Below, piece by piece: positions 46,493 to 55,592 of a stretch of 64,000 bases of DNA. The notes beneath the pieces are model-generated. The model did no database searches. It was not told where the DNA came from and worked only from the letters and a program-made list of their open reading frames with translations. The position numbers and the translations under genes were made by a program. Location of the stretch: assembly GCA_035281585.1 (NCBI GenBank), contig DATEDP010000167.1, forward strand, positions 20,616-84,615, read 5' to 3'. This stretch comes from a bacterium. GTDB lineage: Bacteria > UBA10199 > DSSB01. Numbering within the stretch: position 1 is the first letter of the stretch; each line of letters opens with the position of its first letter.

Positions 46493-47347
46493 TCATATGG
46501 GAATACTGGATAGCAAAAAGATATATTTGGAAATCATCTCGCCGATGATGACGAAGACCACGCCGACATAGAGCAGCCCGGTGGCCGACTGGTTGGCGCC
46601 GAGCTTGGCGGTCTTCCAAATCATATAGGAAAGCACCGCCGGAATCCCCAAGCCGGCCAGCATCCGCTGCCAGAAAAAGAGGCCGTGGCCCTTCCAGAGA
46701 TCCATCAATTGATCGATCGAGGCGCCGCCGCCCGAAACCTCCTTGGAATAGAGCCAGAAAGTCGCCAGCACCACCAGGATCCTGGCCACCAAGACGAAGA
46801 TCAGCATCTCGGCCATCCGGGCCAGGAGCCGCTTGGGCATCGACTTCACCAGGTACCAATGGCCGAAGATCATGGCCAGGACGAAGACGCCAAGGAACAT
46901 CGCGGCGGTGAGGAAATGCAGCGGCAGAATGAAGTTCTTGAGCCCACCGTAGAGATCCTGGGTCCGGTAGAGAAAACCCTCGGCGATCAGCGCAACGCCG
47001 CCCAGGATCGCGCTGGCCCTCACCAGGAGCTTGGCGCCGCCGGCCATCTTCCGCCTCATCCGGATATAAAGGAAGAAAGAGACGGCGAAAAAAGCGATGT
47101 AGAGTCCGACGGTGATCTGAGGCCAAAGCCCCTGCTGGGCCCGAACCACGCCGAAATTTTGGGGCAGCTCGAAGGGATAGTAAAAATTAAGGAAAAGCCC
47201 GATGGCGGTGAAAAGCGCGCTCATGCCCGAGGCTAGGCGGTAAAACTGGATGTCGACCTCCTTGAGCGGCATCAGCGCCAGGAGGATCATGCAACCCACC
47301 GAAAACTGGTAGAGAAACATCACCAGAATGAAGGAGACGTTATACAT
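46493..47347 (-). CDS. Polytopic membrane protein, function unknown
   Basis: 284 residues with about eight hydrophobic segments (starts near residues 4, 38, 77, 112, 145, 186, 227, 263). Polar residues inside the membrane part include H in FGHWYLVKS and E in IGEMISKYIF, so an electron-transfer or heme role is possible. A resemblance to DmsC/NrfD-like subunits is only general. Thirteen bp after the metalloprotease 3 stop, so probably cotranscribed with it. Confidence 0.75.
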   Translation of the reverse strand: MYNVSFILVMFLYQFSVGCMILLALMPLKEVDIQFYRLASGMSALFTAIGLFLNFYYPFELPQNFGVVRAQQGLWPQITVGLYIAFFAVSFFLYIRMRRKMAGGAKLLVRASAILGGVALIAEGFLYRTQDLYGGLKNFILPLHFLTAAMFLGVFVLAMIFGHWYLVKSMPKRLLARMAEMLIFVLVARILVVLATFWLYSKEVSGGGASIDQLMDLWKGHGLFFWQRMLAGLGIPAVLSYMIWKTAKLGANQSATGLLYVGVVFVIIGEMISKYIFLLSSIPI

Positions 47348-47359
47348 GCGGGGGTCGGA

Positions 47360-48706
47360 TTACTGAATGCGACCCGCAAAAACAAGCAGGTTTTTCAGGC
47401 GAACCCAAAGGCCGCTGGCCCGCGCCGGGACTAGGCTGCAACCGCCGGCCGCGCCGGCGCTTTCGCTCAGGTTGCCCGAGGCCGAGGGACTGGTTCCATC
47501 GAAGGGCTGGGTCACCACGTCGATGCCGGAGAACTGGGCGCAGGACACTCCGTCGCATTCGCAGCTGAAGGTCAAATCCTCGAAGCACTCGACCTTGACT
47601 TGAGGCAGGGGCGGATCGACCGGCTCCAAGCCCGAGCCGCCTTGGAATTGACTCAGGATGTTCTGAACGCAAACTTGATAGCTCTGGCCGGCCTCGAGAC
47701 CGGTGATCCGGAAGCCACCGCAATCGCCGGCGCAATTGTCGGCCGATTTGTCATTGGCCCGCAGCCGCGGTGCCTCGGCGCCGGAAATGAAAGCTAAGGC
47801 CTCCTCCCGCTCGAACCGGGAGTCGACGCTGCGCAAGACCACCTCGACGCCGCGCAGCTCGGTCTGGCCGTCGGCGGCCAGGATCCGCCCCTCGACGCCG
47901 CAGCTCGTCCGCTCCGGGTCTCCATAGAGCCGATTGAAGTAAGCGGCGTCGTCAACGTGGAGAGTTTCCATCTTGGCGCCTTCAACCAACATCGGGAACA
48001 TCGTCGGGATGTCTTCCTCGATCGAAACCGAGCAGGAACCGGTGGCTCGGCACGAAACATAACTTTCGGGATTGACCTGGCTGTGGTCCATGCCCAGGAG
48101 ATGGCCGATTTCATGGACCACCATCCGCCGGACCCGGGTTTCGTCCAAGGTCAGGGCGCAAGCGCCGCAACCATCGCCGGCGTCGGTGTTGCCGGAGGCA
48201 TCCGGGATGCAGGCCCCGCTGAACACCGCCCTGCCCTTCTCGATCGAAGCGGTGGACGGCTCGACCCGCTCCAACCCGGCGAAGGCCAAGGTGTTGGTCT
48301 TGGCGCAGCGGCCAAAAACCGCATCCAGGATTTCACCGTTGGCATCGAGGATGATGGGATTCACCGGCTTGGGGGAACCGAGATAAGTCGAATAATTGCT
48401 AATGTTCACGTCATCGCCGAGTCCATCGGCGCTGAGGGGCAAGGAATCGCCCTCGCTGATGCTCAAGGACCCGCCGCTCAAGGCCTCGGTCCAGGCGGCG
48501 AAGGATTCGGCGACGACCTGAGCCATCCGCTCGCGGCTGAAATCGGGATCGCCGGCCTTCAAATCGCCGCGATCGAGGTTGTAAACCAGGGGTTTTTCCC
48601 AACGATAGGGCAGGCCCTCCATCGTGGTCTGATGAGCGCCGCCGGCCCAACCCGAGGCCGGCCAGGCGAATACACCTATCGCTAGTAATAACAGTAACTT
48701 TCTCAT
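47360..48706 (-). CDS. Secreted matrixin-like metalloprotease 3, with GGCSL tail
   Basis: 448 residues from MRKLLLLLAIG, which gives a signal peptide. The zinc site HEIGHLLGMDHSQ (HExxHxxGxxH) is near 205 and the Met-turn is IPTMFPMLVEG near 240, matching metzincins of the M10 matrixin type. Residues 275-400 look like a carboxypeptidase-regulatory-like beta domain (VEGRILAADGQTELRGVEVVLR). The end GGCSLVPARASGLWVRLKNLLV is Cys, then a short hydrophobic segment and basic residues, as in C-terminal sorting tags. Paralogue of the next two upstream genes. Confidence 0.82.
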   Translation of the reverse strand: MRKLLLLLAIGVFAWPASGWAGGAHQTTMEGLPYRWEKPLVYNLDRGDLKAGDPDFSRERMAQVVAESFAAWTEALSGGSLSISEGDSLPLSADGLGDDVNISNYSTYLGSPKPVNPIILDANGEILDAVFGRCAKTNTLAFAGLERVEPSTASIEKGRAVFSGACIPDASGNTDAGDGCGACALTLDETRVRRMVVHEIGHLLGMDHSQVNPESYVSCRATGSCSVSIEEDIPTMFPMLVEGAKMETLHVDDAAYFNRLYGDPERTSCGVEGRILAADGQTELRGVEVVLRSVDSRFEREEALAFISGAEAPRLRANDKSADNCAGDCGGFRITGLEAGQSYQVCVQNILSQFQGGSGLEPVDPPLPQVKVECFEDLTFSCECDGVSCAQFSGIDVVTQPFDGTSPSASGNLSESAGAAGGCSLVPARASGLWVRLKNLLVFAGRIQ

Positions 48707-48841
48707 CCTACCTAACCCTTGAAGGAATGGCGCGCCAGGGCCGGAAGAGGCCCTCGGCAATCCAGGCATCAGGGGAAACCTGCTGATAGAAGGAACAGCT
48801 ACATATCGGAGGGAGGCGAGATTAATTGCGTGGAAATTGAA

Positions 48842-48907
48842 GTCATCCTAAGCGGGGGCCGTCATCCGGGAGCGGGGGCCCGTCATCCTTCGCTTCGCTC
48901 AGGATGA
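48842..48907. repeat. Family D repeat, rearranged
   Basis: Three GTCATCC units, the last CGTCATCCTTCGCTTCGCTCAGGATGAC being a perfect inverted arm. The end lies inside the coding end of metalloprotease 2 and supplies its final SS and TGA stop. Confidence 0.8.
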
Positions 48908-50269
48908 CCGAATCAAGGCCGGCCAGACTTTCGTGGGGCGCTGCGGCGTCAGGCTGCAACCGCCGGAACCGCCGTCCGGATCGACGATCTGAGGGTCCTG
49001 GTCGGAACCGTCGTCGAGGCTGCCGGGATCGACCTCGGTGAGAATATTGACGCCGCTGATGTTCGGACAAGAGCCGCCGCCGGGGCAGCTGCAGGTCACG
49101 GTCAGGCCCTCGGGACAGGCGTCATCGATGCCCTGAAACGGCGGATCCAGCGGCTCGATGCTGGAGCCCCGGCTGAATTGGCTGAGGATGTGTTGGACGC
49201 AAATTTGATAAGTTTGGCCAGGGTTGAGTCCGGTCAACTCGAAGTCGCCGCAGCCGCTCTTGCAGTTGCCTTGGCGCTTGCTGATGTTGGTGAGACGCGG
49301 AGCCTCGGCGCCGGAAACGAAGGACATGGCGTCGATCGAGCGCAGCGAGGTGTCGATGTTGCGGGCCACCACCTCGACTCCACGGACGCCGGTTTGGCCG
49401 TCGCTGGCCAAGACCTGGCCGGTCACCGAGCAAAAACCTTGGTTGGGATTGCCGTAGAGGCGCTGGAAATAGGCGATGTCGTCTTGGTGAAGGTCGAGCA
49501 TGGCCGAGCCCTCCACCAGAATCGGGAACATCGTCGGGATATCTTGGGCCACGTCGCTGCCGCAGCCGCCGCTCCGGATGCAGGAGAGAAAGGACTCGGG
49601 GTTGACCTGGCTGTGGTCCATGCCCAGGAGGTGGCCGATCTCATGGGTGATGATGGTGCGGGCCTCTTGATCGCTGAGCAGCCGCTTGCAAGAGCCGCAG
49701 CCGGCCTTGGCCTCGGCCGGCTCGAGGCAGGCGCCGCTGAATAGGGCCTGGCCCCGTCGCACGATGGCCTTGACCGGATCGCCGCTGCCGTCCTCGATGT
49801 CGTCGAAGCCGGCGAAACCGAGGATCGAGAACTTGGCGCAGCTCCCGAAGAGGTCGTCGATGATCTCGCCGTCGGCGTCGAAGATGATCGGGCTGACGCA
49901 GGACGTCTCCGGATCGTCGTCGTAGCAGTCGTCCTTGCCGATCCCGAAGAATTGAAAGTAATTGCCGCCATCGACGTCGTCGGCGTCGACGGGAATGCCC
50001 TCGCCCTCGCTGAAGGAGATGCCGCCGCCGACCGGCGCCAAGACGCCGATCCAAGCGCCAAAGGCCTCGTTGATAATTTGGACGGTATTGGCGTGGTTAT
50101 AAGCGTCGTTGTTGTTCTTCAGGCCGCCCTTGTCGGCATTGAAAACGATATTGCCTTCCCAGTGCAGGGGAATCCCGTTGATGTCGGTCTTGATGGAACC
50201 GCCGGCGAAGGCCGAAGCAAGCGGAGCGAGCGCAAAAAGGCTGGCCAGTGTTCGGACTAGATTTTTCAT
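48899..50269 (-). CDS. Secreted matrixin-like metalloprotease 2, tail cut by repeat
   Basis: 456 residues from MKNLVRTLASLFAL, with signal peptide and AGGA eight bases upstream. Zinc site HEIGHLLGMDHSQ near 215 and Met-turn IPTMFPILVEG, identical layout to metalloprotease 3. Contains a regulatory-like beta domain (VTGQVLASDGQTGVRGVEV) near 285. The end is GGCSLTPQRPTKVWPALIRSS: the same GGCSL start as its paralogue, but the hydrophobic segment is interrupted by a family D repeat that provides the stop. A damaged sorting tag is likely. Confidence 0.82.
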   Translation of the reverse strand: MKNLVRTLASLFALAPLASAFAGGSIKTDINGIPLHWEGNIVFNADKGGLKNNNDAYNHANTVQIINEAFGAWIGVLAPVGGGISFSEGEGIPVDADDVDGGNYFQFFGIGKDDCYDDDPETSCVSPIIFDADGEIIDDLFGSCAKFSILGFAGFDDIEDGSGDPVKAIVRRGQALFSGACLEPAEAKAGCGSCKRLLSDQEARTIITHEIGHLLGMDHSQVNPESFLSCIRSGGCGSDVAQDIPTMFPILVEGSAMLDLHQDDIAYFQRLYGNPNQGFCSVTGQVLASDGQTGVRGVEVVARNIDTSLRSIDAMSFVSGAEAPRLTNISKRQGNCKSGCGDFELTGLNPGQTYQICVQHILSQFSRGSSIEPLDPPFQGIDDACPEGLTVTCSCPGGGSCPNISGVNILTEVDPGSLDDGSDQDPQIVDPDGGSGGCSLTPQRPTKVWPALIRSS

Positions 50270-50344
50270 GAAAGGTTCCTCTTCGGCGGTTGCAAAAACA
50301 CAAGATGCCAGGCCCCAACCCGGGATCTTGCCCAGAATCCCCCA

Positions 50345-50386
50345 TAAAAGAAAAGGGGCCTTCTGTCTACCGGACAAGAAGGCCCT
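50345..50386 (-). terminator. Intrinsic terminator of the metalloprotease 1 operon
   Basis: Minus strand: GGGCCTTCTTGTCC-loop-GACAGAAGGCCC followed by CTTTTCTTTT. About 100 bp beyond the stop at 50487 after a family D hairpin. Confidence 0.8.
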
Positions 50387-50397
50387 TGAGAAAAACC

Positions 50398-50477
50398 GTC
50401 ATCCTGAGGAGCGAAAGCGACGAAGGATCTCATACCCACCAAGGTGGTATGAGATCCTTCGCTTCGCTCAGGATGAC
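50398..50477. repeat. Family D inverted repeat
   Basis: Arms GTCATCCTGAGG and CTTCGCTCAGGATGAC with a perfect inner stem GAAGGATCTCATACC/GGTATGAGATCCTTC. Directly after the stop of metalloprotease 1 (9 bp). Confidence 0.9.
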
Positions 50478-50486
50478 AACCTTAAA

Positions 50487-51905
50487 TTAATTACCAACGA
50501 GGTTTTGGGTCACCGTTCCGCCGGCCATGCAATTGACCGTGACCTGACCGGGGCTATCGATCGCTCCGAAGTCGTTGAAGCGGAAGTTGGCCGAGGTCAG
50601 GGCCGGAGTGCAGGGCTCGAGGATGAAGCTGGGCAAGCCGCTGCCCGCGCCGCTATCCGAGAAGTTCTGCACACCGAGGTTGTAGGAACCCGGCTGCAAG
50701 CCGCGGATTTCATAAGCCCCGCAGGCGTCGCCGCCGGCGGTGCAGTTGGATTGATTCTTGCCGCTGGTGCCGGACGCGCCCGGGATGCCCTGGGTCACCC
50801 GGGCCACCTCGGCGCCGGCGACGAAGGAAGCCGCGGTGCTCTCGCTGTTATTGAGCCGGGCCACGACCTCCAGGCAGCGCCCACCGAATCCCGAAGTCGT
50901 GTGGGTGACATTGCCCTTGATCGTGCAGGTACTGCCACCGCCCGGATAATAGCGGGCGAAAGTGGTCTGGTCGTCATAGTGCAAGGTGTGAAGGTTTGCG
51001 CCCGGAGTGAAAAGCCCGATCATGGTCGGGATGTTCTCCAGATCGCATTCGCCGTTGCCGGTCTGGCAGGCGATATAGTTGCGCTTGTTGGTCAGGGTGT
51101 GGTCGAGACCCAGATAGTGCCCCACTTCGTGGGTCACGGTTCCCTGGAGCTCTTCCAGGCTGATGCCACCGGCCGGACAAGCGCCTTCATTGTCGGCGGT
51201 ATCCCCGAAATCGCAGCTCGGATCCGGCGCCATCACCGGTTGAACGCAAGCCCCCGAGATGACCATCTGCGAGCTTCGCAAAGCAGCGTTGGTGATGGTG
51301 CCTTGGGCATCGTTGGCCGTCTGCGGAAGGATCGCCGCGAAAGCCAATATGCTGAAGCGGGCGCAAGCGCCTTGGATCGCGTCGGTGATGCTGCGCTGCG
51401 GGGCGCTGGTGCTGTCGAAGATGACCGAGTTGAGGCATTCGGTGTTGGGGTCGGAATCGTAGCAGCCATCGGCGCTCACGTTGGAACCCTGAGTGCCGCC
51501 GAAGAAACTGCCGACCCAGTAGTTCTCGACGTTGTCGAAGTTGACGTCGACGCCAAGCGAAGGGCCCTCCTGGATGTCGATGCTGACGTTGGCAACATTG
51601 TCCCAGGCATTGAAGGCCGCCCGGACGATGTCCAGGGCCTGGGTGTTGTTGATGTCGAGGCTTTTGGAGATTTGGCAGCCCCCGCCGCCTCCCCCGCCGC
51701 CGCCACCGCCGCCGCCATCATCGGCGTCATTGGTGAAGCCCTTGATCGGGCCGGTCTCGGCGCGCCAAACGACCGGAATGTCCCAAAGCACCGGGGTGCC
51801 GGCCGGAGTGGTGGAGAAGGCGCCTCCGGCCAAGGCCGAAGGAATCGCCAAAGACAAGGCTGCAACCGCGGTACAAGCTTGCGCGAAGTATTTTGCCGTT
51901 TTCAT
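50487..51905 (-). CDS. Secreted matrixin-like metalloprotease 1 with 13-glycine tract
   Basis: 472 residues with a signal peptide ending ALAGG. A run of 13 Gly sits near residue 64 (GGN codons). Zinc site HEVGHYLGLDHT near 258 and IPTMIGLFTP near 283 match the Met-turn. Cys content is high, as in exported proteins. The C-terminal part resembles the beta domain of the paralogues but there is no GGCSL tail. Its ATG overlaps the stop of the upstream gene by one base (TAATG), so both are co-translated. Confidence 0.82.
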   Translation of the reverse strand: MKTAKYFAQACTAVAALSLAIPSALAGGAFSTTPAGTPVLWDIPVVWRAETGPIKGFTNDADDGGGGGGGGGGGGGCQISKSLDINNTQALDIVRAAFNAWDNVANVSIDIQEGPSLGVDVNFDNVENYWVGSFFGGTQGSNVSADGCYDSDPNTECLNSVIFDSTSAPQRSITDAIQGACARFSILAFAAILPQTANDAQGTITNAALRSSQMVISGACVQPVMAPDPSCDFGDTADNEGACPAGGISLEELQGTVTHEVGHYLGLDHTLTNKRNYIACQTGNGECDLENIPTMIGLFTPGANLHTLHYDDQTTFARYYPGGGSTCTIKGNVTHTTSGFGGRCLEVVARLNNSESTAASFVAGAEVARVTQGIPGASGTSGKNQSNCTAGGDACGAYEIRGLQPGSYNLGVQNFSDSGAGSGLPSFILEPCTPALTSANFRFNDFGAIDSPGQVTVNCMAGGTVTQNLVGN

Positions 51906-52549
51906 TATTTATCCCCCGTCAGAATCGTTTGGATCGCGTCCCGGAGTACCGCGGGAGTGACCTGAGCCTCCGAGGACCCTAACTCGCCGGTCGAGGTCGT
52001 GCCCTGGCGGAGAAATTTGGAATTGGCCGGATTGCGGTTCAAGAATTTTTGCTGCACATTTTTATTGGCGAAGACCAAGCCCTTGCTGTCAACCACCGTC
52101 TCGCCGTTCACTTCGGTTTCCGGGAAGAAGCCCTGGTTGCCGAAGGCGACGCTGGTCAAGCCAAGCACCGAGTTCCCGTAGAGAATCAAGGTGTAGCTTT
52201 GCCCCGGAACCGGCCGCGGGAAATCGCTCATTTGGCCGGCGAACATTTTGAACCGGACTTCTTGGGGTGTGTTGCTGGCCTGGTATTGGGAGTTGCCCTT
52301 CAGGACCAGAGCATCTTTGAAGACGTATTCGATCGCCGGCAAGGTCCGGTTGGGATCGTTGGGGAAGCTCACCGTGGTCGGCGTCGCCGAGGTGCAGGTT
52401 CCTTGGATAATGAGGCTGGGAGCTCCGGACTTCCAAACGACTTCGTCCAGACCATGGGCCGGGAGCCGGGTGGTGGCATTGGCGCCGGCAATGCCGACCA
52501 CCAGACAGGCCGCCACCATTAGGCCACCAAATAAATGACTTAATTTCAT
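51905..52549 (-). CDS. Exported hypothetical protein, partner of metalloprotease 1
   Basis: 214 residues from MKLSHLFGG, with GGAGG seven bases before the ATG and a signal peptide ending ANA. The mature part is strand-rich (TLPAIEYVFKDALVLKGN, SYTLILYGNSVLG) and not recognised. Because its stop and the protease start overlap, it may be an inhibitor, chaperone or substrate-binding partner; this is inference from coupling. Longer upstream frame runs through repeats and is not used. Confidence 0.75.
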   Translation of the reverse strand: MKLSHLFGGLMVAACLVVGIAGANATTRLPAHGLDEVVWKSGAPSLIIQGTCTSATPTTVSFPNDPNRTLPAIEYVFKDALVLKGNSQYQASNTPQEVRFKMFAGQMSDFPRPVPGQSYTLILYGNSVLGLTSVAFGNQGFFPETEVNGETVVDSKGLVFANKNVQQKFLNRNPANSKFLRQGTTSTGELGSSEAQVTPAVLRDAIQTILTGDK

Positions 52550-52895
52550 TGCGATGCCTCCTTGAAAGGGCGAGATTGAAAAAGGGAGTGCTTTGCGAAA
52601 CCGACTAATTTTAAACCGATCGGTCTTTGGCGGGCAACCGCAAAACCGACCTATAATTACAAAAATTATCGATAGATACGGGACCGGCTGTTGCGTCGGC
52701 CTGCGGAAATTCCCTCCCCCCTTTGAAAAAGGGGGGGTTAGGGGGGATTTAGAGCGGGCGTAAAGCCTCTGAAGCAAAATTTTTAAGCAAGCCCGCGCTT
52801 TAAATCCCCCCTACCCCCCTTTTTCAAAGGGGGGTAATCCGGGCTTTCCTCGATTCCCCTTTTTCAAAGGGGGTTAAGATCCGTGCTTTTCTTCG
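52550..52895. other. Intergenic region rich in family A repeats
   Basis: 346 bp between two divergent genes. Three family A arms fill positions 52711-52877; 52590-52680 is AT-rich and may hold the promoters of both genes, but I cannot pick a clear -10/-35 pair. Confidence 0.6.
52711..52877. repeat. Family A palindromic element with a third arm
   Basis: Inverted arms 52711-52752 and 52797-52836, spacer 44 bp, and a further half at 52850-52877 in the same orientation as the second. This is the only copy with three arms. Confidence 0.88.
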
Positions 52896-55592
52896 ATGCT
52901 TTCTTTGGCTAGATTCGGGGAAGTGCGCGATTCTTCGTCAAAAATCTTTCGATTTTTCCTTTGGATTTTGAAGCTGTTCCGCCGCCCTTACCTATGGGCC
53001 AAGAAAAAATGGCCCGAAAGCTTTGAAAAGCGTCTCGACCCCGAACGCAACCTGGACACCTCCCGGATGCTGGCCAAATTCAACTCCTTCCACCGGCTAT
53101 TTTTCAGCCGGGGCTTCGACACCATCAGCTTCGACGAAACCGAGCTGCAAAACATCGCTCAGGCCGGCCAGCGAGGCCCGCTGGTCTTTCTCATGCGCAA
53201 TTGGGGGCAAGTCGAATACAACTATTTCAACCATCTTTTCTTAAGCCGCGGCCTGCCGCTGGTTTCGCACAACAATATGGTGAAGATGGGCCACTGGATG
53301 CCCCGGCACCAGATCCAGGCCATCACCTTCCAAAAGCTCGACCGCTTTTTCAGCAGCGGCGAATGGCCCTACAACCGCTCGTTGTTCGATCCGGTCCAAG
53401 CCTTGGGCGAAAAGCGGCCGATCCTCTACTGCCTCAACCTACCGAAGGGCACTCGCTGGATCGAAGCCGAGCATGAAGCCCAGCGCGAGATGTTCCAGGA
53501 GTTGATGGAGGTGCAGAGCCGCTTCGACAAGCCCCTCCAGCTCATCCCGCTTCATTTCATCTACGACAAGCATCCGGGTCGGGCCAAAAAATCGCTGCCC
53601 GACATCCTCTTCGGTGCCAAGGAGAACCCGGGCTACCTCCGAAAGATGATCCTTTTCCTCCGCAACTACCAAAAGCGGGCGGTGGCCAAGGTCGGCGAGC
53701 CGCTGGACCTGCGAAAGCTGGCCAAACGCTACGGCTCCGAGAACAACGAAGCGGTGGCCGAGGGAATCTCGATCGAGATCCAAAGGGTCTTCGAGATGGG
53801 GAGCCGCCAAGTCACCGGGCCCAAGCTGCAAAGCCGGCGGCGTTTCCTCGACCGGATCATGCAGGATTCGCGGTTCCGCGACCGGCTGCAGCACGCCGCC
53901 ACCCAGGACCACTTGTCCTTCGAGAAGGCCGAGCGGAAAGTGCTGGGCTACCTCAAGGAGATCGCCAGCGACATCAATTTCACCGTCATCGAGCTCTGGG
54001 ACTTCTTCTTGAGCTGGCTCTTCAACAGCCTCTACGACGGCCTCGAAGTCGACCAAGCCGGGCTGGCCAAGATCAAGAAGGTGGCCAAGGACTCGCCGCT
54101 GGTCCTGGTGCCCTGTCACAAGAGCCACGTCGACTACCTGCTGCTCAGCTACATCTTCTACCGCAACGACTTGAGCCTTCCCCACGTCTGCGCCGGCATC
54201 AACCTCAACTTCTGGCCCTTGGGCGGGGTCTTCCGCCGCTCCGGCGGCTACTTCATCCGCCGCAGCCTGCCCGGCGACTCGCTCTATCCGCTGGCCCTCA
54301 AGAGCTACGTCAAGGAGCTGATGCGCGAGGGCTACTTCCAAGAGTTCTTCATCGAGGGCACCCGATCCCGCTCCGGCAAGCTCTTTCCGCCGCGGACCGG
54401 CCTGCTTCAGATGATGGTCGAGAGCTTCCTCGAAGGCGGGGTCAACGACGTCTACTTCGTGCCGGTGGCCCTGGGCTACGAGCGGGTCCTCGAGCAAGCC
54501 TCCTATTTGAAGGAGCGGAAGGGCGGGAAGAAATCCAACGAGAAATTCAGCGACCTCTTCCGTCTGCCGAAATTCCTCCGCCGGCGTCACGGCAAGGTTT
54601 ACCTCCAATTCGCCGAACCGATCTCCTTGGCCGCCCAAGTCGGCCATCCGGCCGAAGGCGCGGCGCCGGAAACGGCCGAGGTCAAAACGACGGTCCAAGA
54701 TTTGGCCGAGAAGATCTCGATCGCGATCAACGAGGTCAGCACCTTGATGCCCTCGGCGCCGGTGGCCACCGCCCTGCTCCTGCCTCACGGCAAATCGACC
54801 ACCGCGGCGGCGGTCCTGGAGCGGGCCGGCTCGCTGCTCGACTTCGCCGAAAAGCGCGGCGTGCGGCTTTCGGAGCGACTCCGCCGTTCGGCGAAAGCCG
54901 CGATGGAAGAAACCTTGGGGGCTTTCATCGCCGAAGGCTTGGTCCGGGAGCACCAGGACACCCAGGGCCGCTTCCTCACGGTCCGCGAGGAAACCCGGGA
55001 CCACCTCGATTTCTTCAAGAACCAGGGCATCCACGCCTACGCCGGGCCGGCCCTCCAGCAGATCGCCCAATTGAAGGCGCCCGGCCGTTACGACGAGCTG
55101 CGCCGCCTGCTGGGCAAGGAATTCTTCCTCCCGGCCGATCCGACCCCCCTGCTGCCGGCTCCGCCCGAAGGGCTCTGGCAGATCCTGCTTCCGGTCCTCG
55201 AGTCCTATTGGCTGACCTTCGACGTCTTGGATCAAATCGCGGTCGATAAGTTGGAGGAGCGCAAATTGGTCCAGCAGGTCTTGGAGATCGGCGAAACCTA
55301 CCGAATGCGGGGCAGCCTTGAATTCCAGGAAAGCTTGTCGCGCTTCTCGGTCCAGCACGCCGTGGCCCGCTGCCTCGAGATGGGAATCCTGCGAAATCAC
55401 CAGGCCGAGATGGGCGTGAGCGGGCGCAAGATTTACTCGCGGGGCGCCGACGCCGATTCGCTGCCCGCGACTTTGGAGCTGCTGAGCCAACTCTTGGGCA
55501 AGCCGCCCCGGCCGCCGAAAACCGAAGTCGCCGACCTCTCCAACGTCGTCCCTTTGCTCCCCAAAAGCGAGAGCGGAAAGACCGGCGCATGA
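52896..55592 (+). CDS. plsB: Glycerol-3-phosphate acyltransferase PlsB
   Basis: Inner-membrane-associated enzyme making lysophosphatidic acid, the first step of phospholipid synthesis. The acyltransferase motifs are block I CHKSHVDYLLL near 406, block II GGYFIRRS near 452, block III FFIEGTRSRSGK near 485 and block IV VPVALGYERVLE near 526, all in PlsB order. At 898 residues it is somewhat longer than E. coli PlsB; the N-terminal 350 residues and the helical C-terminal 250 residues are like the family. Overlaps nadD by 4 bp. Confidence 0.93.
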   Translation: MLSLARFGEVRDSSSKIFRFFLWILKLFRRPYLWAKKKWPESFEKRLDPERNLDTSRMLAKFNSFHRLFFSRGFDTISFDETELQNIAQAGQRGPLVFLMRNWGQVEYNYFNHLFLSRGLPLVSHNNMVKMGHWMPRHQIQAITFQKLDRFFSSGEWPYNRSLFDPVQALGEKRPILYCLNLPKGTRWIEAEHEAQREMFQELMEVQSRFDKPLQLIPLHFIYDKHPGRAKKSLPDILFGAKENPGYLRKMILFLRNYQKRAVAKVGEPLDLRKLAKRYGSENNEAVAEGISIEIQRVFEMGSRQVTGPKLQSRRRFLDRIMQDSRFRDRLQHAATQDHLSFEKAERKVLGYLKEIASDINFTVIELWDFFLSWLFNSLYDGLEVDQAGLAKIKKVAKDSPLVLVPCHKSHVDYLLLSYIFYRNDLSLPHVCAGINLNFWPLGGVFRRSGGYFIRRSLPGDSLYPLALKSYVKELMREGYFQEFFIEGTRSRSGKLFPPRTGLLQMMVESFLEGGVNDVYFVPVALGYERVLEQASYLKERKGGKKSNEKFSDLFRLPKFLRRRHGKVYLQFAEPISLAAQVGHPAEGAAPETAEVKTTVQDLAEKISIAINEVSTLMPSAPVATALLLPHGKSTTAAAVLERAGSLLDFAEKRGVRLSERLRRSAKAAMEETLGAFIAEGLVREHQDTQGRFLTVREETRDHLDFFKNQGIHAYAGPALQQIAQLKAPGRYDELRRLLGKEFFLPADPTPLLPAPPEGLWQILLPVLESYWLTFDVLDQIAVDKLEERKLVQQVLEIGETYRMRGSLEFQESLSRFSVQHAVARCLEMGILRNHQAEMGVSGRKIYSRGADADSLPATLELLSQLLGKPPRPPKTEVADLSNVVPLLPKSESGKTGA

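Noticed and set aside
46493..47347. DmsC or NrfD assignment for the polytopic protein
   Set aside because: Only the general hydrophobic pattern fits; no matching catalytic subunit is nearby.
53439..55490. 683-codon minus-strand frame opposite plsB, and a similar 665-codon frame at 14937-16934
   Set aside because: Both are shadows of large genes with strong third-position GC; no start signal or domain is seen.
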